Shown: positions 26,296 to 35,254 of the stretch, piece after piece
Layout of the letters: the number at the start of each line of letters is the position of its first letter
Position numbering within the stretch: position 1 is the first letter of the stretch
NCBI RefSeq assembly: GCF_004210295.1
Contig: NZ_SDAK01000002.1
Span: 22,768-86,767 of the forward strand
Length of the DNA stretch: 64,000 nucleotides
DNA from: Lactococcus sp. S-13
GTDB taxonomy: Bacteria; Bacillota; Bacilli; Lactobacillales; Streptococcaceae
Direction: 5' to 3'
Made by a program: the position numbers and the translations under genes
Notes under the pieces: generated by a model
What the model was told of the DNA's origin: nothing
Seen by the model: the letters and a program-made list of their open reading frames with translations, nothing else
Databases searched by the model: none

Positions 26296-26433
26296 TATGT
26301 AGGTAATAGATGACATTGCTCCCAATTTATGCTTGAAATCATATTTATCACTTTACAAAGATTTAAAAATTAGAAAGTTAGGATTAAATATAGGTAAGGT
26401 ATTGAATTATCAAGCGTGTCAAAGGAGACAATC

Positions 26434-26511
26434 ATGCAAAGGCAAACAGAATTTTTTAAGGTAAAATCTGAAATAGCACCTATCTCAGTAAAAGAAAGTT
26501 TGAAAGGCTAA
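26434..26511 (+). CDS. Short ORF, 25 aa, possibly a remnant
   Basis: An ATG with a good AAAGGAG site opens a 25-codon frame that ends exactly where the ssb-tail remnant (AATACTTGACAAATGGTAG) recurs. It could be the start of a gene whose remainder was lost. Function unknown. Confidence 0.25.
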   Translation: MQRQTEFFKVKSEIAPISVKESLKG

Positions 26512-26665
26512 ATACTTGACAAATGGTAGAAAAAATCCTCTCGTAGAGGGTTTTTTTCTAGAATTTTCAAGTACTTGAGAGATAAGATAGATGATTGATT
26601 TTATGCTATAATAATCAGTGGCGCACCTTACCAATGCAGAAATGCCTTAGGGAGGGGGTGAGATA

Positions 26666-26767
26666 ATGCTTCTGCAACTGTTCGTATCAGTAGTCGCTCC
26701 TATTGTGGTTGGAGTAATCCTTGAGCTGGTCAAGGATTGGTTAAAAAACCGACATAAGCGCCATTAG
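26666..26767 (+). CDS. Fst-like type I toxin, copy A, 33 aa
   Basis: The peptide has the Fst layout: a hydrophobic helix (LFVSVVAPIVVGVILEL) then a basic tail (NRHKRH). The promoter TTGAGA...TATAAT lies at about 26575-26615, the leader has AGTGGCGCACC, and GGAGGGGGTGAGATA precedes the ATG. The word GTGAGATA recurs at about 26846 in the antisense gene, the arrangement by which Fst antisense RNA blocks the toxin start. Together with the convergent transcript this is a plasmid addiction locus. It is nearly identical to copy B at 29882. Confidence 0.85.
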   Translation: MLLQLFVSVVAPIVVGVILELVKDWLKNRHKRH

Positions 26768-26807
26768 TCCACATTTGCTCAGTTTCGCAGAACTGGGCAT
26801 TTTTTGT

Positions 26808-26890
26808 ATAAAAAAACCGAGAAATTCGCAGTTTCTCGGCTTATTTTGTGAGATACCACTCCCACAACTATTCGTTATAATAATTATAAC
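26808..26890 (-). ncRNA. Antisense antitoxin RNA of Fst-like locus A
   Basis: On the minus strand a TATAAT-type promoter lies within the AT-rich stretch around 26875-26895. The transcript would contain GTATCTCAC, complementary to the GTGAGATA in front of the toxin start, and end at the hairpin CCGAGAAACTGCGAATTTCTCGG followed by U. That hairpin overlaps the toxin mRNA terminator, as in known par loci. Confidence 0.6.
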
Positions 26891-27031
26891 ATTTCACTAT
26901 TTTTTGTCAAGGCTTCTATTTTTTGATACTGACAACTTTATAAATCTTCTCTTTTGAATGGCAATCTCCCGAAAATTTCAACAACAAATATTGATTATCC
27001 GCTCCGTTTAAGTTATGATTAAGGAGGAGAA

Positions 27032-28183
27032 ATGATGAAAAAAATAATTAAATTCAGTATTTTATTTTTGGTGGTCTCTGTAATGCTTCCTTTATCTGCA
27101 TGTAGTGGCAATAAAGTTGAACAAGGTACAGATTTCAACAAAAATAGTAGACAAGTAAGCACGCAAAAAACTCAAAAAAATATAGATGAACTTCCAGTAA
27201 GAAACTGGGTTGGAAATTATCGGCTATATAATGTGCCTTCCTCAACTTCTTCATTGATGTTCAGTGGACTTTCAATACAAAAAGAAGGTAAAGCAGCAGT
27301 ATATTTGAACGGTGCTGAAATTATGGCAAATGGACAAGGTGATGCATTAATTGGGAAAATAAAAATCACAAGAAATAAGCCAAATACTTTTTCGGATAAA
27401 AAGATTTGGGGATATCAAACTATAAAAAATACCCCGATAGTAGGAGAAGATACTCCATCCCCTATTGAAGTGACACCAAATGCCTATATTACAATTACAT
27501 TTACGCAGGAAGCATTAGACGAGATTAATCATAAATATGGAGATAATCTAACTGAACTAAGTCAAACTTGGATTAGTTACGAATCAAATAATGGTGAAAA
27601 TATCTTGACCAGCGGTAGTGAGATTCCAACCGTGTTGATTCCTAAAACTACGGATAATACGTATTCGAGTTCAGTTGCTACAGAAGTAAGTGAAAAAATG
27701 AATTTTGATGAAATATCAAGTGGAAATTATTCAAGCATTGAAGGAACTTGGGAAAATTCACAGGGAGAAACAATAACAATATCTGAAAATACAATTGAAG
27801 CAAGTGCTTTTAAAACCTTAAATGGAGATGCACAAGCAACAATTAACGGACTGTCCATTAATATTCCAAGTCAGAATGATGCACAAGGAAATCCGAAAGT
27901 TGTAGAAGAAGATAATATCTATAAAGGAGAGCCTGTTTACTCTAAAACCTTAGAAGTGGCTGTCGATACAGGGGCTAATCCTAATGCAAGTTTCAATTTT
28001 TTATCTTTGGGAACGAGTTCCGTAAACGGGATTTCACAGATTGCTTTTTTACCCGCTAATAAGACGCCTTATAATATGCAAGTTGAAATCGGAAATGATG
28101 CCTCAACAGAGGATAGAATATTTCTAAATATGGCACAGCAACCTGTTGTTGACGTAAACAACACCTACTTAAAAGTTAATTAG
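27032..28183 (+). CDS. Secreted lipoprotein, 383 aa
   Basis: A type II signal peptide with lipobox LSAC (Cys at about residue 24) is followed by a Ser/Thr-rich linker and beta-rich domains with no enzyme motif that I recognise. GGAGGAG precedes two tandem ATGs. The lower part (EGTWENSQGETITIS...) looks like the small beta domains found in several lactococcal lipoproteins of unknown function. It lies between two Fst-like loci together with other secreted proteins. Confidence 0.7.
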   Translation: MMKKIIKFSILFLVVSVMLPLSACSGNKVEQGTDFNKNSRQVSTQKTQKNIDELPVRNWVGNYRLYNVPSSTSSLMFSGLSIQKEGKAAVYLNGAEIMANGQGDALIGKIKITRNKPNTFSDKKIWGYQTIKNTPIVGEDTPSPIEVTPNAYITITFTQEALDEINHKYGDNLTELSQTWISYESNNGENILTSGSEIPTVLIPKTTDNTYSSSVATEVSEKMNFDEISSGNYSSIEGTWENSQGETITISENTIEASAFKTLNGDAQATINGLSINIPSQNDAQGNPKVVEEDNIYKGEPVYSKTLEVAVDTGANPNASFNFLSLGTSSVNGISQIAFLPANKTPYNMQVEIGNDASTEDRIFLNMAQQPVVDVNNTYLKVN

Positions 28184-28241
28184 AACGCAAGCGTAGTTCA
28201 TATGGAATGTTTCTAAACATGAATAAGGCTATCCAATAAAA

Positions 28242-28276
28242 AACTCATCACTTAATAGTTTTGAGTTTTTTTTACA
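28242..28276 (+). terminator. Intrinsic terminator
   Basis: AAAAACTCA and TTGAGTTTT arms with a short loop, followed by T residues, about 60 nt after the lipoprotein stop. Confidence 0.6.
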
Positions 28277-28464
28277 TCTCAAGCAACATGAAATAAATTT
28301 CCCTTTTTGTTATTATTTGAGGTCGTCCGTTACTTGAAAAGAGCATTGCAGCTGATCTCAAGAGTGTATTAGCATTTATGTTATACTTATAGTCCGATTT
28401 CTGGAACTCAATATTTTGTTGCTGGTACGAACTAATTTTGAGTATTGTATGGTATAATTTTTGT

Positions 28465-28869
28465 ATGAAAAAGAATATTATACTAATAGTGACTATGCTT
28501 GTTATTCTCCTTGTAGGGGGAAGTGCTTTTAAACTGCTTCAGAGTACAAATGACAAAAATACTAAAGAAATCGTTCTAAAAAAAGAAAAATCTCAAAATT
28601 ATACAATTAGTTATGCTTTGCATCATTATAAAAGTTATGATGAATTGTTAAAAGATAATAAACCGATTCAGGGGAAGTTATCTGATAAAACTTATGTCAT
28701 AAAAGGGGATGGAACTCCCAAACATTCTGGAGGATGGACCTTCAAAGAAGGAAAAGGGACGATGTTTGAGATCAGTCATAAAAAAGTGCAAGTAGATTAT
28801 AAATTGACTACTGATAATAAAGATGTGACAACTCTTGGAGCTATAAAAAAAGCTTTTCTGGAAAAATAA
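28465..28869 (+). CDS. Signal-anchored small extracytoplasmic protein, 134 aa
   Basis: An N-terminal basic segment and hydrophobic helix (residues 5-22) lead to a soluble domain with SYALHHYKSYDELLKDN. There is no lipobox, so it is probably membrane-anchored or secreted. I chose the ATG at 28465, as the frame upstream of it has no signal. No known family recognised. Confidence 0.55.
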   Translation: MKKNIILIVTMLVILLVGGSAFKLLQSTNDKNTKEIVLKKEKSQNYTISYALHHYKSYDELLKDNKPIQGKLSDKTYVIKGDGTPKHSGGWTFKEGKGTMFEISHKKVQVDYKLTTDNKDVTTLGAIKKAFLEK

Positions 28870-28944
28870 AAAGCATTAATCCTGAACTTCCTATTTTTTA
28901 ATCAGTAAGTCCCCAGACTACTCTTAGAAACAAAAGGGTCACTT

Positions 28945-29130
28945 TTGTGGAAAGCAATCCACGATAGCATGTATCTTGGAGGCTCTGAACGTTGGAATGA
29001 TCCTTATAATGGTTGGATACTTGGTGCTGGAGCGTCTTATTACGTTGATTTTGCAGAAGGAAACATTAGTGCTGGTTGGACACAAGCTCCTTTAGCATCT
29101 GGTGCTGCATATTACGTAGGAAATGTCTAA
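28945..29130 (+). pseudogene. C-terminal fragment of a small secreted protein
   Basis: A Gly/Ala/Tyr-rich stretch (GGSERWNDPYNGW, GAGASYYVD, GWTQAPLASGAAYYV) begins with no proper start or ribosome binding site, and the frame is closed a short way upstream. It resembles the end of a secreted bacteriocin-like protein (perhaps lactococcin-972-like), but that is a weak impression. Probably a remnant. Confidence 0.35.
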
Positions 29131-29132
29131 TT

Positions 29133-29173
29133 AAAAAAATACTTTCGGGTACATTACACGAAAGTATTTTTCT
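29133..29173. terminator. Bidirectional terminator between convergent genes
   Basis: AAATACTTTCG and CGAAAGTATTT arms around a short loop, with A and T runs outside. It separates the plus-strand fragment ending at 29130 from the minus-strand lipoprotein ending at 29175. Confidence 0.75.
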
Positions 29174-29174
29174 A

Positions 29175-29567
29175 TTATTTTGAAGGCTCAATATTTACAT
29201 CTTTTGTTATTTTTTTTGTAATTTCTTTTCCGTCTGTTCCGGCTATCCCTGCAGTAACTTTGACCGTTGATTTTTTATGTGGATCGCTAGCTAGTTTTAA
29301 CGTAAAATTTCCGTCAGAATCAGCACTTTGGGAATCAACTGTAAGACCCTCTCCAATTCTAACTTTTCCGTTTGGAATCGTTTTAACTCTTATTAAAGCT
29401 ACTCCTCTGCTGTCCATGGAAGCGCTAGAAGGAACTTTTAAGAATAGAGTTTGCTTTGTTTTATCAGATTCTTTTGAAGAAGAAGTTGACTTTGTGTTAT
29501 TACTTGAACACGCTGAGAGTGAAACCGCTACAAGTAAGGTAAGGCTACCGATAATAATTTTTTTCAT
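29175..29567 (-). CDS. Small lipoprotein, 130 aa
   Basis: A signal peptide with LSAC lipobox (Cys near residue 20), a Ser/Thr/Lys-rich linker and one beta-rich domain (SADSDGNFTLKLASDPHKKSTVKVTA), similar to small bacterial Ig-like domains. Surface-exposed on the membrane. Function unknown. Confidence 0.65.
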   Translation of the reverse strand: MKKIIIGSLTLLVAVSLSACSSNNTKSTSSSKESDKTKQTLFLKVPSSASMDSRGVALIRVKTIPNGKVRIGEGLTVDSQSADSDGNFTLKLASDPHKKSTVKVTAGIAGTDGKEITKKITKDVNIEPSK

Positions 29568-29881
29568 AACTTTTCTCCTATCAGTTCTGATGACTGAGAA
29601 TATTGTTTACAACTAGATAGTTTATTATATCAAAAAAGGGTGAAGTATCTAACAAAAATAGGGATAATATATATTAACTTTTTATTATAAAATAATTATA
29701 AATAATTCTGAAAATGTCATTTAAAATAAATATATAAACCCGCTCATAGATTAACCATTATGAGTCATTTTTTCGTTAATTTTTCAGTATTTGAGAGATA
29801 GGATAGATGATTGTTTTTATGCTATAATAATCAGTGGCGCACCTTACCAATGCAGAAATGCCTTAGGAAGGGGGTGAGATA

Positions 29882-29983
29882 ATGCTTCTGCAAATCTTCG
29901 TATCAGTAGTCGCTCCTATTGTGGTTGGAGTAATCCTTGAGCTGGTCAAGGATTGGTTGAAAGACCGACATAAGCGCCATTAG
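29882..29983 (+). CDS. Fst-like type I toxin, copy B, 33 aa
   Basis: Differs from copy A (26666) by only a couple of residues (Ile for Leu near residue 5, Asp for Asn at residue 28). It has the same promoter (TATAAT at about 29820), AGTGGCGCACC leader, ribosome binding site and GTGAGATA repeat. Two active copies 3.2 kb apart could cross-react through their antisense RNAs. Confidence 0.85.
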   Translation: MLLQIFVSVVAPIVVGVILELVKDWLKDRHKRH

Positions 29984-30019
29984 TCCACATTCGCTCAGTT
30001 TCGCAGAACTGGGCGTTTT

Positions 30020-30112
30020 TTTTGCATAAAAAAACCGAGAAATTCGCAGTTCCTCGGCTTGTCTTGTGAGATACCACTCCCACAAATCTTCGTTACTTTT
30101 ATTATAACATTT
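30020..30112 (-). ncRNA. Antisense antitoxin RNA of Fst-like locus B
   Basis: Mirrors the arrangement at locus A: a minus-strand TATAAT-type promoter near 30105, GTATCTCAC complementary to the toxin translation start, and a terminator hairpin CCGAG..CTCGG followed by U. Confidence 0.55.
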
Positions 30113-30696
30113 CAAGACTCTTTGTCAACCGCTTTATCTTTTAAAGCTTTCATAAATCGTCTTTTTTGAGTAGCGATACTTATTCCTGTTTTTCGCTCAA
30201 TCATCTTGTATGTCATTCCTTGCTGTTTTAGCTCAAAAGCAAATTGAATTTGTTCTTCAGAAAATTTCTTTGGACGTCCCTCTTTAAAATTGGGATCATG
30301 AAGTTTAGCAAAAGTTTTCCCCTCTTGAGTTCTCGTTATGATGAGATCTCGTTCAAATTGAGCAAAGGCACTAAAAACAGTAAAAATTAGTTGACCTGTT
30401 GGTGTATTATCAATGAGTCCGATATTTAAAATATGAACTTTGATGCCTTGAGCAAATAACTCTTGAACGATTCCTAGCGCTTCTCGAGTGTTTCTTGCAA
30501 AGCGATCCATTCTGGCGACAATTAAAGTATCCCCTGATTTTAATTGCTGCAGCACAAGATTGAATTGCTTTCGTTCAACCGTAGTGCCTGTAAATTTTTC
30601 TTGGAAAATTTTCTCAGCTCCTGCCTCTTTCAAAATTTCAATTTGATGTTCTAATTTTTGTTCCAACGTACTAACACGTGCATAGCCAATTTTCAT
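30112..30696 (-). CDS. Serine resolvase/invertase, 194 aa
   Basis: A small serine recombinase: YARVSTLEQ with the catalytic Ser at residue 9, then DTLIVARMDRFARNTREAL and FAQFERDLI, with a C-terminal HTH (MTYKMIERKTGISIATQKRRF). It resembles the resolvases that resolve multimers of lactococcal plasmids. I start at the ATG 30696, after GGAAGG. It abuts the Fst locus B. Confidence 0.85.
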   Translation of the reverse strand: MKIGYARVSTLEQKLEHQIEILKEAGAEKIFQEKFTGTTVERKQFNLVLQQLKSGDTLIVARMDRFARNTREALGIVQELFAQGIKVHILNIGLIDNTPTGQLIFTVFSAFAQFERDLIITRTQEGKTFAKLHDPNFKEGRPKKFSEEQIQFAFELKQQGMTYKMIERKTGISIATQKRRFMKALKDKAVDKES

Positions 30697-30831
30697 CTTT
30701 TTACCTTCCACTTATAACCCTAAGTTACGAGCCGTTCTTTTTCCTTTAATTATAACACACAAAAAAAGAGCTCACAACTGTTAAGTTATGAGCTCTTTTA
30801 AATATTGAAGCAAGAAGTTTCTTTTTATCCT

Positions 30832-31388
30832 TTATTTTTTAGTAATATCCGCAGGTTGCCAAACATAAGTCCCAGACATATGTGCTCTATCATATTGCTG
30901 GTACATTTTATCTGAAGTGTTAAACATAAAAGGTCCCTGAGGATTTAATGGATTCCCGTAAGTTTCAACCTGTTGCCAAGCCCCCGAATATTTACCACTG
31001 GCTTTGCTAATAAGTGGGAGGTACGGATTATACTTAAATGTAAAATTCTTTCCCAAAGTTATTGTATTTAAATTTACACATCCCTTAAACATATTTCCTG
31101 TGCTTAAATTTGAATTATGGTCGGTGTAGAAGTGGGAAATATCTACGTATTTTAAATTGGTCATCCCGCTGAACCAATATTCTAAATTATTCACATCATC
31201 TATCCTTAGATAGTTAAGACCCTCAATCGTCTCCAATTGATCCATATCTTCAAACATATGCCGACTATCTGGTGCTGCCCACGTTTCAGATTGGAACACC
31301 AAACGCTTCACTTGACTCTTTAGCACTTTCCAAGGGTATGTTTGATTTCTATCATTAGGGAATTTTCCACCGTTGATATACATTGTCC
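30832..31388 (-). pseudogene. BspA-like (DUF285) surface protein fragment, 5' end removed by IS1216
   Basis: The frame contains the short repeats of BspA/DUF285 proteins (NNLEYWFSGMTNLKYVDISHF, NMFKGCVNLNTITLG), but the N-terminus is cut exactly at the IS1216 end at 31389; the apparent start at 31401 lies inside the insertion sequence. The C-terminus is complete. Such proteins are large, secreted, and involved in surface binding. Here only the last 180 residues or so remain. Confidence 0.7.
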
Positions 31389-32197
31389 GGTTCTGTTGCA
31401 AAGTTTTAAATCTACTATCAGATAAGGTAGAATAATAGAAAAAGATAGCAGGAGGAATGACGTTGAGTCATTTTAAAGGAAAGCAATTTCAGCAGGATGT
31501 GATTATTGTAGCCGTGGGCTACTATCTTCGTTATAACCTTAGCTATCGTGAAGTTCAGGAATTGTTATATGATCGTGGCATTAACGTTTCTCATACGACG
31601 ATTTATCGTTGGGTGCAAGAATATGGCAAACTACTCTATCAAATTTGGAAAAAGAAAAATAAAAAATCCTTTTATTCATGGAAAATGGATGAAACGTACA
31701 TCAAAATTAAAGGAAAATGGCATTATTTGTATCGAGCCATCGATGCAGATGGTTTAACCTTGGATATTTGGTTACGTAAAAAACGGGACACACAAGCAGC
31801 CTATGCTTTTCTTAAGCGGTTAGTGAAGCAGTTTGATGAACCGAAGGTTGTAGTCACAGATAAAGCCCCCTCTATTACAAGTGCCTTTAAGAAACTAAAA
31901 GAATACGGCTTTTATCAAGGGACAGAACATCGTACCATTAAATACCTGAATAATTTGATTGAACAAGACCATCGTCCAGTAAAGAGACGCAATAAATTCT
32001 ATCGAAGTTTACGCACTGCCTCACCCACGATTAAAGGTATGGAAGCCATCCGAGGATTATATAAGAAAACCCGAAAAGAAGGCACTCTCTTCGGGTTTTC
32101 GGTCTGTACTGAAATCAAGGTATTATTGGGAATCCCAGCTTAAATCATAGATACCGTAAGGGATTTTATTCTTTATTTAAAACTTTGCAACAGAACC
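31389..32197 (+). mobile_element. IS1216 (IS6 family), copy 1
   Basis: An 809-bp element bounded by the inverted repeat GGTTCTGTTGCAAAGTTTT and its complement, with one transposase gene. No 8-bp direct repeat flanks it, so it arose by recombination or deletion rather than a simple insertion. It is in direct orientation with copy 2 across tet(S). Confidence 0.95.
31457..32143 (+). CDS. tnp: IS1216 transposase, copy 1
   Basis: A DDE transposase of the IS6/IS26 family with the YRW...WKMDETYIKIKGKW stretch, then VVTDKAPSI, and RRNKFYRSL. It differs slightly from the other copies: the N-terminus reads LSH where the others have MNH, so the usual internal ATG is a TTG here. The DDE residues look intact. 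Confidence 0.95.
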   Translation: MTLSHFKGKQFQQDVIIVAVGYYLRYNLSYREVQELLYDRGINVSHTTIYRWVQEYGKLLYQIWKKKNKKSFYSWKMDETYIKIKGKWHYLYRAIDADGLTLDIWLRKKRDTQAAYAFLKRLVKQFDEPKVVVTDKAPSITSAFKKLKEYGFYQGTEHRTIKYLNNLIEQDHRPVKRRNKFYRSLRTASPTIKGMEAIRGLYKKTRKEGTLFGFSVCTEIKVLLGIPA

Positions 32198-32292
32198 GGG
32201 CACAGTATCCACCTAGTATTTACAATATCTATATCCTCCTGTTCTAATTAACAACTCAATATTCATTTTAAAAATTTCTCTTTAGTTCACTA

Positions 32293-34218
32293 TCAATGTA
32301 AGTTGATTTTATTAAACATATGCCTTACTTTGTCTATTCTATTATTTGGACGACGTGGTTGGAAAGCAGACTTAATGTTAGTAACCTGATAACCTTTTAA
32401 CTCTGTTAAACAGACACTGCGTCCATTTGTAAAGAAAGTTAAACTGTTTCGATACTCTTGAATACAACGGGCTGGAATTTCACCAATGAGAATGACCTCG
32501 TTACCTTTTAACTTAGTATTTAAAATATTTGCACAATATTTGGAAGCATCATTATATGCTCTCGAAAGATATTCTTGTGGTACATAAATTTCGAAGCTAA
32601 GATATGGCTCTAATAACTCTGTACCACTCTTTCTAAAAGCCTGCTCTAGTACAATAGGCGCAAGCATTCGGAAATCTGCTGGCGTACTGACAGGGCTGTA
32701 ATATAGACCATACTTAAAACAGATCTTACAGTCTGTTAATTTCCAACCGTACAATCCTTGTTCACACCCATAGCGTATACCTTCCATAACTGCATTTTGA
32801 AATGATTGATTTAAATAACCTAGAGAAACCAGGCTCTCATACTGAATGCCACTACCCAAAGGAAGTGGTGTTACAGATAAACCAATAGAAGCCCAGAAAG
32901 GATTTGGAGGTACTTCGATATCAATGGTAAATTCAGATTTTTTTAATGGTCTTTCCATATAAATGACAGTTGGTTTTCTTGTTTCTATCTCAATATGATA
33001 TTTTTCTTGAATCAGAGTACAAGTTACCTCCATTTGGACCTCACCTAAAAAAGATAGCACAATTTCGTGAGTTACTGTATCTACATAATATTGTAGAAGG
33101 GGATCACTATCGGATATTTCAAAAAGTGCATCTAGTAACTTTTCTCTTTGTACTGATTTACATGGTTCAATTGTTGTTTGTAACATAGGAAGAGGATTCT
33201 CAAGAATTTCTCTATGTGGTAATCTTTTTTTATCTCCAAGTACGTTATTTAGTTTTAAAAGCTCATTTTTTAAAATAATAATCTCACCAGGCTCTGCCTT
33301 ATCTATCTGGCGTAATTCTCCATTTATTGAAGTATACATTTCTGTAACTTTTATTTTTTCCTTTTCTGATATATTGACTGAGTCTCGCAAATGTAGCGTT
33401 CCACTATAAAGACGTACATAGACAAGCCGTTGACCATCATCTGAATATTCTACTTTAAAAACATTTCCACAAAGTTTATCTGAATTGAGTTGTGTGGGTG
33501 AAAATAATTTGCTAGTAATTACCTCTATAAGTTGTTTAATTCCAATATTATTCTTTGCACTTCCGTGATAAACAGGATATAAGGAGCAACTTTGAATTCT
33601 TTCGTTTTCCTCCTTTTCAAGTTCTGCAATATTCAATGTTTTCCCAATGGTATATTTTTCTAATAAATAATCATTTCCCACAATTACTGTCTCCCATTGT
33701 TCTGGTTCAGTATAATCTATTACATAAGGTTTCAAATTTAGATTCACAGTCTGCTTAATTATGATGTCGTCAGAAAGTTTGTCCTTAATATCTTGATAAA
33801 CATCTGGCAAATTTATTCCATTTTGATCAATTTTGTTAATAAAAAATATTATAGGTATGTTCATCTTTCTAAGTGCATGGAATAGTATACGAGTTTGTGA
33901 CTGTACTCCATCTTTTGCAGAGATTAGCAAAATAGCTCCATCCAAAACAGATAATGAACGGTATACATCTGCCAAAAAATCCATGTGTCCAGGAGTATCT
34001 ACAATATTTACTTTAACATTTTCCCGTTGAAAAGATGTTATTGCGGTCTGAATAGTAATACCTCTCTGGCGTTCCAAAAACATAGTATCCGTTTTCGTTG
34101 TACCGCTATCTACACTTCCTAACTCTTTAATTGCTCCGCTACTGTATAGTAAGCTTTCTGTCAAAGTAGTTTTTCCTGCATCAACATGTGCTAAGATACC
34201 GATATTAATAATTTTCAA
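32293..34218 (-). CDS. tet(S): Ribosomal protection tetracycline resistance protein Tet(S), 641 aa
   Basis: An EF-G-like GTPase that removes tetracycline from the ribosome. The G-domain is intact: [28 protein letters not shown] and NKIDQNG. The rest follows the Tet(M)/Tet(O)/Tet(S) fold. The N-terminal wording ([22 protein letters not shown]) and the C-terminal NKINLH identify it as Tet(S) rather than Tet(M). I use the TTG at 34218, since GGAGGAAA sits right before it; that gives 641 residues. A Tet(M)-type attenuator lies upstream. The gene lies between two direct IS1216 copies. Confidence 0.93.
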   Translation of the reverse strand: MKIINIGILAHVDAGKTTLTESLLYSSGAIKELGSVDSGTTKTDTMFLERQRGITIQTAITSFQRENVKVNIVDTPGHMDFLADVYRSLSVLDGAILLISAKDGVQSQTRILFHALRKMNIPIIFFINKIDQNGINLPDVYQDIKDKLSDDIIIKQTVNLNLKPYVIDYTEPEQWETVIVGNDYLLEKYTIGKTLNIAELEKEENERIQSCSLYPVYHGSAKNNIGIKQLIEVITSKLFSPTQLNSDKLCGNVFKVEYSDDGQRLVYVRLYSGTLHLRDSVNISEKEKIKVTEMYTSINGELRQIDKAEPGEIIILKNELLKLNNVLGDKKRLPHREILENPLPMLQTTIEPCKSVQREKLLDALFEISDSDPLLQYYVDTVTHEIVLSFLGEVQMEVTCTLIQEKYHIEIETRKPTVIYMERPLKKSEFTIDIEVPPNPFWASIGLSVTPLPLGSGIQYESLVSLGYLNQSFQNAVMEGIRYGCEQGLYGWKLTDCKICFKYGLYYSPVSTPADFRMLAPIVLEQAFRKSGTELLEPYLSFEIYVPQEYLSRAYNDASKYCANILNTKLKGNEVILIGEIPARCIQEYRNSLTFFTNGRSVCLTELKGYQVTNIKSAFQPRRPNNRIDKVRHMFNKINLH

Positions 34219-34252
34219 TTTTATTTCCTCCATTCAAAAGCTCAAAAAGCAG

Positions 34253-34486
34253 AAAAAATCCCAGTGATAAATACTCTTATCACTGGGATTTTAATACAAA
34301 AATAGCTGTATACTACACACTGATAGCCACAGATGCTTTATGATAAAATGATAAAAGTATTCTTAAACTGGGCACAAAAAACCAGTCCTTATTTTAAATA
34401 AGGATGCTTAATTAATTATTCCCGCTATCTAATTGACAGTTTATTTAAGAATACCTTGCCGCATTTTTATTATCTCCTTTTGAATG
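34253..34486 (-). promoter_or_regulatory. Tet(M)-type transcription attenuator with leader peptide
   Basis: Upstream of tet(S) the minus strand carries a short leader ORF (MRQGILK, about 34478-34455) after AAGGAGATAA, a long-range stem GGTATTCTTAAATAAACTG with CAGTTTAAGAATACT, and a terminator hairpin at 34258-34291 (AATCCCAGTGATAA with TTATCACTGGGATT) followed by U. This is the arrangement known from Tn916 tet(M): tetracycline-slowed translation of the leader lets transcription read through. Confidence 0.8.
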
Positions 34487-35061
34487 TTATCTTAATTCTA
34501 TCATATGATAGAATGCTTGTAAAGCCAACCATATTTTTTGAACGAAAGGGAAATTAATGAGAAATTAATGGAAGTTAGTGTAGTAGTTGAAGATAACTCT
34601 TCAGAATGGCTATCAAAATTCAGCGATTTAATAACGATTTACAAGTTCATAAGGGATTCTTTATTCATCCAGCTATTATATTACTTTTCAGGTCAATAGG
34701 ACAACTGTCCACAACCTTTCTACAAATATATTACGTATAATTTTTGAAATATATACTGCTTAACAAAATATTTTGCAGTGGTTCCAATAGTTTTGAATTG
34801 TTAATATTAAGTTTGACTTGGAAAATATCATTAAAAGTTATACTGTTTATTTGGAAAAAATTGGAGAGACCTTTTTAAGTAATGTAATGAAAATAGTTAT
34901 AAGTTAGAATAAAGGTGAATTTGCTTATACTTCTCATAGAAGGTTGATTTCACGCTATATTTTGGATTATTTATGCTAAATCATTATAAGTTTGCTATAG
35001 TGACATACAATTTTTTTTGCTTATACTAAATATTCAAGTATTGTTTTCATCTTAATATTCT
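34487..35061. other. AT-rich gap between tet(S) attenuator and tcpC remnant
   Basis: About 570 nt with no ORF of interest and no clear RNA. The part next to the attenuator probably holds the tet(S) promoter region. Its origin is likely the orf12-orf13 interval of a Tn916-like element. Confidence 0.5.
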
Positions 35062-35254
35062 TTATTCATTCATTATTATTTTCCAGTTATCCTTCTTCTC
35101 TAAAGTTAATTGGTATTGGGAAATATTTTCAATCTTTGTTTCATTGTCTAAATATCGAACGGCTATTTTTACTAGATACTGTTTCTCTTTCTTCTGAATA
35201 ATTGGATTCACCAACTCAGAGTAAATAAAGTTTTGACTGATTATTGGTAAAACA
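35062..35254 (-). pseudogene. Tn916-type orf13 (tcpC) C-terminal fragment
   Basis: The minus strand encodes about 63 residues ending at a stop at 35062 (FIYSELVNPII, QKKEKQYLVKIAVRYLDNETK, LTLEKKDNWKIIM), which I read as the C-terminus of TcpC/Orf13, the conjugation protein next to the tet gene in Tn916. Its 5' part is removed at the IS1216 border. It indicates that tet(S) came from a Tn916-family element. Confidence 0.55.

Noticed and set aside
28945..29130. Intact lactococcin-972-like bacteriocin
   Set aside because: There is no start codon with a site, no signal peptide and no immunity/ABC genes next to it; only a C-terminal resemblance.
29903..30115. Minus-strand ORF of 70 codons at Fst locus B
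   Set aside because: It is the antisense reading of the toxin and terminator region.
34219..34233. ATG start of tet(S) at 34233
   Set aside because: The codons overlap the GGAGGAAA ribosome binding site; the TTG at 34218 gives the accepted 641-aa protein.
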